The notes under the pieces are model-generated. The model did no database searches and had not been told where the DNA came from. It worked only from the letters and a program-made list of their open reading frames with translations. DNA of 64,000 bases, from positions 1 through 64,000 of the forward strand of contig NZ_SMKL01000031.1 of assembly GCF_004348545.1 (NCBI RefSeq). Direction: 5' to 3'. A program made the translations under genes and the position numbers. Source of the DNA: Jiangella ureilytica (GTDB taxonomy: Bacteria > Actinomycetota > Actinomycetes > Jiangellales > Jiangellaceae). The number at the start of each line of letters is the position of its first letter. The first letter of the stretch is position 1. Below, in pieces: positions 58,621 through 64,000 of this stretch.

Positions 58621-59799
58621 TCACTCCTGCCAGAAGGCCTGGCGCGCCACGGAACCGTTGACCGTCCGGCGGTACTGGCCGGGGGACGTGCCGGTGTGCT
58701 TCTTGAAGACGACGCTCATGTACTCGGAGTGGCTGAAGTCCAGCCGCTCGGCGATCTGTTGCAGCGTCCAGTCCGTCGAGGAGAGCAGTTCGGCGACGTG
58801 CGCGACGCGGACCCTGATGATCTCGCTGTGGACCGTCCGTCCCAGGGTCTCGGCGAACCGGAGGTCGAGTGCGCGGCGGGAGAGCCCGACGTGGCGGAGC
58901 ACCGCGGTGACGGCGAGGTTCTGGTCCGACCTGGCGCGGATGAACCGCAGTGCTTCGGAGACCAGCGGATCGTCGACGGCGAGGATGTCCGACGACTGGC
59001 GGGCGACGATGCGGATGGGCTCGATGAGGCGCAGGCCGGGTTCAAGCGACTGGCCCTGCATCATCAGGTCGAGCAGATGCGCGGCCAGATACCCCGTCGC
59101 GGTGGTGTTCGGCTCGATGCTCGACAGCGGCGGCGTCGTGAGGTTGCCGATCAGCTCGTCGTTGTCGACGCCGATGACGGCGACGGAGTCAGGCACCGCC
59201 AGGCCGGCGATCTTGCAGGCCTCGAGAACCTCCTGACCGGCGATGTCGTAGCAGGCGAGGACCCCGACGGGCTTCGGCAGCCCGGTGAGCCAGGTGGCCA
59301 GGAGTTCGCGGTCGGCGGCGCGCATGCTGGAGGGCTTCATCCGGAACTCGTGCGGTGTCGCGCCGTGCTGACGAACGTGGCCCGCGAACCATTCGCCGCG
59401 CTTCACCGACCAGGCGAACCGCTCGTCGCCGCAGAAGGCGAAGTGCCGAAGGCCGCGCTCGGCGAAATGACCGACCGCCCAGCGTGCGATCGTGCCGTCG
59501 TCGGTCTCGACACCCGGGAGCTCCGGGACCAGCCGGGCGGCGCTGAGGTCCACCGTCGGCAGACCGAGCCGGCGGATGAAGCGGGCGGTCTCCTCGTTCT
59601 CGATCCTGGCCATGATGCCGTCGCCGTGCCAGCCCTCGAGCCAGGAGAAGTCGGTCTCGTGACGGCTGTGCTCGGCCAGGTAGAGCGACCAGTGCGGGTG
59701 TTCCTCGACGTACTTCTTCACGCCGACGAGCAGTCCGCGGGCGTAGGCGTTCGAGGTCTCGACCAGCAGCGCGACGTGTCGCGTCCCGATGACAGGCAT
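58621..59799 (-). CDS. XylR-type transcriptional activator (LacI-like sensor plus AraC domain)
   Basis: A 392-residue regulator. Residues 5-275 form a LacI-like sugar-binding domain (RHVALLVETSNAYARGLLVG, VAVIGVDNDELIG). Residues 285-385 form an AraC-type DNA-binding domain with two helix-turn-helix units (NLAVTAVLRHVGLSRRALDLRF, TLQQIAERLDFSHSEYMSVVF). This is the XylR layout. The ATG at 59799 follows an AT-rich TTAGATTTTTTAC with no ribosome site, so leaderless translation is likely. It is divergent from an oxidoreductase and a Liv-type importer, which it probably activates in response to a sugar or polyol. Confidence 0.93.
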   Translation of the reverse strand: MPVIGTRHVALLVETSNAYARGLLVGVKKYVEEHPHWSLYLAEHSRHETDFSWLEGWHGDGIMARIENEETARFIRRLGLPTVDLSAARLVPELPGVETDDGTIARWAVGHFAERGLRHFAFCGDERFAWSVKRGEWFAGHVRQHGATPHEFRMKPSSMRAADRELLATWLTGLPKPVGVLACYDIAGQEVLEACKIAGLAVPDSVAVIGVDNDELIGNLTTPPLSSIEPNTTATGYLAAHLLDLMMQGQSLEPGLRLIEPIRIVARQSSDILAVDDPLVSEALRFIRARSDQNLAVTAVLRHVGLSRRALDLRFAETLGRTVHSEIIRVRVAHVAELLSSTDWTLQQIAERLDFSHSEYMSVVFKKHTGTSPGQYRRTVNGSVARQAFWQE

Positions 59800-59885
59800 G
59801 TAAAAAATCTAAGGTCTGCTGCTGGATTGCGCATGGTTCGCCCCGATGTGTCCTCCGTAGCCTTTCACATCACAGGAGGTCAACG

Positions 59886-60989
59886 ATGACGCAGAAAGTA
59901 CGGGTGGCCATCGCCGGACTCGGTTTCGGGTCCGAGTTCGTGCCGATCTATCAAGCCCATCCGGACGCCGAACTCGTCGCCGTGTGTCAACGCACCGAGA
60001 CTGCACTCAACGAGACGGCCGACCGTTTCGGCGTTCCTCGCCGCTACAGGGATTTCGCCGCGTTGCTCGCGGATCCGGACATCGATGCGGTGCACATCAA
60101 CACGCCCATTCCCGACCACGCACCTCAGACGATCGCGGCCCTCCGCGCGGGCAAGCACGTCGCCTGCACGGTGCCGATGGCCACGACCCTCGACGAATGC
60201 CGGGCGATCGTCACGGCGGTCCGTGAGTCCGGCAAGAACTACATGATGATGGAGACCGTCGTCTACTCCCGTGAGTTCCTGCACGTCAAGGAGCTCGCCG
60301 AGAACGGCACGCTGGGCCGGATCCAGTTCCTCCGCGGCGCGCACCACCAGGAGATGGCGGGGTGGCCGGGGTACTGGGAGGGCCTTCCTCCGATGCACTA
60401 CGCCACGCATGCCGTGAGCCCGGTGCTGTCGTTGGCGGGCGCGCTGGCCGAGAGCGTCGTGTGCCTCGGCTCGGGGCGGATCTCCCCGGAACTCACCGCG
60501 AAGTACGGTTCTCCGTTCGCGGTCGAGAGCGCACTCATCACGCTGCGGGACTCTCCGGTCGGCGCGGAGATCGCTCGTTCGTTGTTCGAGACCGCCCGTG
60601 AATACGTCGAGAGCTTCACGGTGTTCGGTGACCTGGCGACATTCGAATGGGAACAGACCCAGGGCTCGGGTCATGTTCTGCATGTCGGCGAGATCCCCAA
60701 GCCCGTCGAGATCGGGGACTTCGCGCATCGTCTGCCGCCGGAGATCGCCCCGTTCACGACGCACGGCGTCTACGACGACGAGAACGAGCATCTCTCGTTC
60801 ATCCAGGGCAGCGGGCACGGTGGATCGCATCCGCACCTGGCACACGAGTTCGTCCGCAGCATCCTCGAGGACCGGGCCCCTGCGATCGACGAGGTCACCG
60901 CCGCGAACTGGACATCGGTCGGGATCTGCGCCCACGAGTCGGCCATGAACGGTGGCACTCGGGTGGCGATCCCGGACTACACGAGCTGA
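59886..60989 (+). CDS. Gfo/Idh/MocA-family oxidoreductase
   Basis: A 367-residue NAD(P)-dependent sugar oxidoreductase. The Rossmann motif is VAIAGLGFGSEFVPIYQ (from residue 6), and VACTVPMATTLDECR near residue 95 replaces the usual CEKP cofactor motif. YATHAVSPVLSLAGALAES and HGGSHPHLAHEFVRSI in the second half fit the family's sheet domain. The ATG at 59886 has ACAGGAGG upstream. It starts the plus-strand operon with a LivH/LivM importer and is divergent from the XylR-type gene, so it likely acts on the imported sugar, polyol or sugar acid. Confidence 0.92.
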   Translation: MTQKVRVAIAGLGFGSEFVPIYQAHPDAELVAVCQRTETALNETADRFGVPRRYRDFAALLADPDIDAVHINTPIPDHAPQTIAALRAGKHVACTVPMATTLDECRAIVTAVRESGKNYMMMETVVYSREFLHVKELAENGTLGRIQFLRGAHHQEMAGWPGYWEGLPPMHYATHAVSPVLSLAGALAESVVCLGSGRISPELTAKYGSPFAVESALITLRDSPVGAEIARSLFETAREYVESFTVFGDLATFEWEQTQGSGHVLHVGEIPKPVEIGDFAHRLPPEIAPFTTHGVYDDENEHLSFIQGSGHGGSHPHLAHEFVRSILEDRAPAIDEVTAANWTSVGICAHESAMNGGTRVAIPDYTS

Positions 60990-61057
60990 CACCTGCCGCC
61001 ACGCACAGGTCGTCCGACGACCACGCGCCGATCGGCGCTCGACTGTGGGAGGTATCG

Positions 61058-62131
61058 ATGACGCCTGCCCTGACCGATGTGGACCGGGCCATCCGGAGGA
61101 ACCGGGCGGCAGCCTTGCGCCGGCCGCCGGTGTTGGTCGCCGCGGTCGTCGTGGTCGCGGTCGCCGCCTGGGTCCTGCTCCTCGCCGACGGCACCCCGGC
61201 GGGAGCGGCGGCGGACGACCCGGGCAAGTTCCTGGTGACGGCCCTGGACGCGGTGACCTTCGCGGGCCTGTCGTTCGTCGCCGCGTCCGGCTTCACCCTG
61301 ATCTTCGGCCTGATGCGCACGGTGAACATGGCCCACGGCTCGCTGTTCCTGCTGGCCGCCTACGTCGCCATCCGGGTGCAGGAGGCCATGGTCGGGCGGT
61401 CCCGCAACATCGACCCGGCCGACGTGGGCCTGCTCGACTGGGTGGTGCCGCTGCTGGCCGGTGCCGGTGTCGCGGCTGTGCTCGGTCTGCTGATCCAGCA
61501 GGTGTTCCTGCAGTGGAACGAAGGTCAGGAGATGCGGCAGACGCTGATGACCCTGGCGATCACCGTCGTGCTGGCCGACCAGATGTTGCGTGAGTTCGGC
61601 GGGCTCGCGCAGCGGATGGTCTGGCCCGGCACGGTGACGCACTTCTTCTCGATCTTCGGCGAGCGCTACGCAGCCACCAGGCTCTTCATGCTGGCGATCG
61701 CCGTGCTGATCGGCGTGCTGCTGTGGCTCTGGCTGAACCGGACGAGCATCGGCATGGTCATCCGGGCGGGCGTGGACGACCGGCAGATGGTGCGAGGCCT
61801 CGGCATCAACATCCGGCGGGTGTTCGCGCTCACCTTCCTCGTCGGCTCCTTCCTGGCCGGCGTCGGCGGGGTGCTCGGGGCGTCGTTCGCCGGCGCCGCT
61901 CCCGGGACGGACGGCAGCTGGCTGTTGAACGCGCTCGTCGTGGTGATCATCGGTGGACTCGGCTCGCTCAAGGGCGCGGCCGCCGGCTCACTGTTGTACG
62001 GCACGGTGGTCGCCTTCTCACCCGCGTACCTGCCCAGCCAGTACTCCTACTACGCGATCATCATGACGTTCGGTCTCCTGGCGCTCGTGCTGGCCGTGCG
62101 TCCCTACGGGCTGTTCGGGAGGCCGGCATGA
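61058..62131 (+). CDS. LivH-type branched-chain ABC transporter permease
   Basis: A 357-residue membrane protein. A cytoplasmic N-terminus precedes the first helix, then LSFVAASGFTLIFGLMRTVNMAHGS carries the LivH start pattern. NRTSIGMVIRAGVDDRQMVRGLGIN near residue 240 is the EAA-type loop to the ATPase, and IIGGLGSLKGAAAGSL is typical near the end. The ATG at 61058 has GGGAGG upstream, and the stop overlaps LivM. Hydrophobic amino-acid-type transporters of this group also carry urea, amides and polyols; the sugar-type regulator here suggests a non-amino-acid ligand. Confidence 0.93.
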   Translation: MTPALTDVDRAIRRNRAAALRRPPVLVAAVVVVAVAAWVLLLADGTPAGAAADDPGKFLVTALDAVTFAGLSFVAASGFTLIFGLMRTVNMAHGSLFLLAAYVAIRVQEAMVGRSRNIDPADVGLLDWVVPLLAGAGVAAVLGLLIQQVFLQWNEGQEMRQTLMTLAITVVLADQMLREFGGLAQRMVWPGTVTHFFSIFGERYAATRLFMLAIAVLIGVLLWLWLNRTSIGMVIRAGVDDRQMVRGLGINIRRVFALTFLVGSFLAGVGGVLGASFAGAAPGTDGSWLLNALVVVIIGGLGSLKGAAAGSLLYGTVVAFSPAYLPSQYSYYAIIMTFGLLALVLAVRPYGLFGRPA

Positions 62132-63198
62132 ACCTGCGCCCTCGCCTGACCGGCGAGACCCTCGCCCTCGCCGTCCTGGTCCTCTTCCTGGTGCTGCTGC
62201 CGAGCCTCGCGACGGCGTTCTTCGTCAACTTCGTCATGACCCAGACGCTGATCCTGGGGCTGGCGGCGGCGACCATCGTGTTCCTGGCCAAGTACGGCGG
62301 CATGACCTCGCTGGCCCAGCTCCTGATGTTCGGAGTCGCCGGCTTCATGTTCGGCAACGCGGCGCTCGAGGGCGGTGCGAGGGGCCTGAACCTCGGCTGG
62401 CATCCGTGGGCCGCCGTCGGGTTCGCGATCGTCGTCACGACGCTGGCCGCGTTCGTGCTCGGCGCCATCGCGAGCCGGACCACGGGCATCTACTTCCTCA
62501 TGCTGACCCTGGTCTACGGGGTCATCGGCTACTTCGTGTTCGCCCAGATCGTGGAGATCTCCGGACCCGGCGGCATCACGAGCATCCAGCGGCCGGACCT
62601 CTTGGGACCGCCGGTCCGGCTGTACTACGCGGGCCTGCTGCTCTCGGTGCTGGCCTACGTGGGCTTCCGGGCAATCCGGCGGACGGCGTTCGGGCTGGCG
62701 CTGCAAGGCGTTCGCGACGACCCGGTCCGGATGGCGTCGCTGGGCTTCAACGTGCCGCTGCACCGGGCGTTGGCGTTCACGCTGGCCGGGTTCGTGGCCG
62801 GGCTCGCCGGGCTGCTGAACGTGTGGTGGAACGGGCAGATCGATCCCGCGTCGATCTCCATCGGGCCCACCCTGATTCTGCTGATCATCGCCGTCATCGG
62901 CGGCATCTCGTCACTCGGGGGCGCCTGGCTCGGGGCCTTCGTCTACGTCCTGGTGTTCACCTACCTGCGCGATCTGCCGCTCGTCGACCGCATCGGCATC
63001 ACCGAGGCGCGGTTCAACACGGTCATCGGCGTCATCGTCTTGGCGATCATGGTCCTCTCACCCGAGGGCCTGACGGGGATCATCCAGCGGTTGCGCGGCC
63101 GCTTGCGGCGCCGGGCCGCGACCGAGCCCGCCCCGTCGGACGGCCGATCCCTACCCGTTCACACGACTCAGAAGGAACTCGGAGGAACACGATCATGA
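62128..63198 (+). CDS. LivM-type branched-chain ABC transporter permease
   Basis: A 356-residue membrane protein that pairs with the LivH-type subunit. AKYGGMTSLAQLLMFGVAGF is the typical N-terminal pattern, RTTGIYFLMLTLVYGVIGYF follows, and GLALQGVRDDPVRMASLGFN near residue 195 is the ATPase-contact loop. VIGGISSLGGAWLGAFVYVL is typical near the end. Its ATG overlaps the LivH stop and its TGA overlaps the binding-protein start, showing coupled translation. ATPase genes are not visible and may lie beyond the right edge. Confidence 0.93.
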   Translation: MNLRPRLTGETLALAVLVLFLVLLPSLATAFFVNFVMTQTLILGLAAATIVFLAKYGGMTSLAQLLMFGVAGFMFGNAALEGGARGLNLGWHPWAAVGFAIVVTTLAAFVLGAIASRTTGIYFLMLTLVYGVIGYFVFAQIVEISGPGGITSIQRPDLLGPPVRLYYAGLLLSVLAYVGFRAIRRTAFGLALQGVRDDPVRMASLGFNVPLHRALAFTLAGFVAGLAGLLNVWWNGQIDPASISIGPTLILLIIAVIGGISSLGGAWLGAFVYVLVFTYLRDLPLVDRIGITEARFNTVIGVIVLAIMVLSPEGLTGIIQRLRGRLRRRAATEPAPSDGRSLPVHTTQKELGGTRS

Positions 63199-64000
63199 GC
63201 AGATTGAAGCGACGAACAGCGCTCGCGCTCTCCGTGACGGCGGGGCTGGCGCTGGTGGCGGCGGGCTGCGGCGGTGACGGCGACTCCACCGGACTGCCCG
63301 CCGACGAGCAGAGCCCCGCCGGCGCCGGGTCGCCGTCCGGCGCCGGCGACGGGATCCGGCTGGGCATCCTCGGTCAGTGCGAGGGTCCGTTCGGCGGCTT
63401 TCACGAGGACGTCGTCGCCGGCACCACCCTGGCCCTGGCGCGGTTCGCCGGAGCGACACCCAACTCCACGACCAGCGCACTGGAGGGGTTCAGCGGCGCC
63501 GAGGTCGCCGGGACGCCGATCGAACTCGTCGGCATCGGCTGTGGCGACGACACCGCCGACCGCATCGTCCAGGAGGTGCGCCGGCTGGTCGAGCAGCTGG
63601 GTGCCAACGTGATCATCGGGCCGCTCTCCGGTGACGAGGGCATCGCGATCGCCGAGTACGCCAAGGCGAACCCCGAGCTCACCGTCTTCGCGGGCATCTC
63701 CGGGTCGCAGGAGCAGACTCTTCAGGTCCAGGCGCCGAACTACTTCCGCTTCTACGGCGACGGCGCCATCTGGAGCGCCGGACTCGGCGACCTGCTGCAC
63801 AACCAGGAGGGCTGGGACACCGTCGCGGTGATCGCCGACGACTACAGCTTCGGCCACACGTCTGCCGCGGGCTTCGTGGCGGACTTCTGCGCCGTCGGCG
63901 GCGAGGTCACCCACCGCGTCTTCCCGCCGCTCGGAACCACCGACTACTCGTCCTACATCGCCCAGCTGCCGAACCCCGACGAGGTCGACGGGTATTTCTG
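63195..64000 (+). CDS. Liv-type substrate-binding lipoprotein, N-terminal part
   Basis: Cut by the right edge; 268 residues are visible. The lipobox LVAAGC puts the lipidated cysteine at residue 25, followed by a Gly/Pro/Ser-rich linker. The mature part has GIRLGILGQCEGPFGGFHED, ANVIIGPLSGDEGIAIAEYA, FRFYGDGAIWSAGLGDL and VAVIADDYSFGHTSAAGFVA, as in LivJ-like (type 1 periplasmic) proteins. The ATG overlaps the LivM stop. The ligand is unknown; the neighbouring XylR-type regulator and oxidoreductase point to a sugar, polyol or sugar acid rather than an amino acid. Confidence 0.92.
   Translation, partial: MSRLKRRTALALSVTAGLALVAAGCGGDGDSTGLPADEQSPAGAGSPSGAGDGIRLGILGQCEGPFGGFHEDVVAGTTLALARFAGATPNSTTSALEGFSGAEVAGTPIELVGIGCGDDTADRIVQEVRRLVEQLGANVIIGPLSGDEGIAIAEYAKANPELTVFAGISGSQEQTLQVQAPNYFRFYGDGAIWSAGLGDLLHNQEGWDTVAVIADDYSFGHTSAAGFVADFCAVGGEVTHRVFPPLGTTDYSSYIAQLPNPDEVDGYF

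Noticed and set aside
58428-58661. A 77-residue open frame overlapping the end of the XylR-type gene
   Set aside because: It has no ribosome site or domain and overlaps a clear convergent gene by 41 bases.
1-64000. CRISPR arrays, insertion sequences and biosynthetic toxin-antitoxin pairs
   Set aside because: I looked for regular direct repeats, transposase motifs and small overlapping pairs and saw none that hold up.

Overview
The window looks like a high-GC actinobacterial chromosome carrying several adjacent carbohydrate-use loci. The evidence is GC-rich third positions, many Tat-type (twin-arginine) secretion signals, GTG starts, strong AGGAGG-type ribosome sites next to apparently leaderless regulators, and ROK/LacI/IclR/XylR-controlled sugar operons. 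A soil actinobacterium of the Jiangellaceae or a related group would fit, but that is inference. I see no insertion sequence, prophage, CRISPR array or rRNA.

Region 1 (1-20.1 kb) is a sulfated-glycan locus. A minus-strand run encodes a PQQ-type sugar dehydrogenase with PKD and carbohydrate-binding parts, four sulfatase-fold proteins, an exported TIM-barrel isomerase-like protein and, at the left edge, a partial formylglycine-generating enzyme that would activate the three Cys-type sulfatases. The fourth sulfatase-fold protein lacks the nucleophile and two substrate-site residues. Divergent from this is a plus-strand operon: ROK regulator, five-bladed-propeller glycosidase-like protein, a TauABC/SsuABC-type importer and a Gfo/Idh/MocA oxidoreductase. 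A second ROK regulator follows, then a facing minus-strand operon (exported TIM barrel, second oxidoreductase, unknown coupled protein). Logic: outside the cell, glycan is desulfated and oxidised; inside, sugars are oxidised or epimerised by NAD enzymes.

Region 2 (20.4-22.6 kb) has two frameshifted DUF202 membrane-protein genes and an MFS exporter.

Region 3 (22.8-34.8 kb) is a LacI-controlled arabinose/xylose-type glycan operon: LacI, a lipoprotein binding protein, two permeases, GH31 and GH127, plus a separately transcribed 1232-residue clan GH-A enzyme. The LacI gene and the large enzyme share the same palindromic operator.

Region 4 (34.8-50 kb) is a galactan/arabinogalactan locus: IclR regulator, Tat-exported GH2, GH53 endo-galactanase, an ABC importer, an IlvD/Edd sugar-acid dehydratase, a DHDPS-family enzyme and a secreted alpha/beta-hydrolase. 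I find a previously unlabelled paired operator, CTGCR-N5-YGCAG repeated at exactly 20 bp, upstream of the IclR gene, GH2, GH53 and the hydrolase. This is the most interesting signal in the window.

Region 5 (50-58.4 kb) is mixed: a second LacI regulator, a MarR/SDR divergent pair, a metallo-beta-lactamase-fold protein, a Ppx/GppA phosphatase, a CYP152-type peroxygenase P450 and two small proteins. Region 6 (58.6-64 kb) is an XylR-type regulator divergent from an oxidoreductase and a LivH/LivM/binding-protein importer cut by the right edge.
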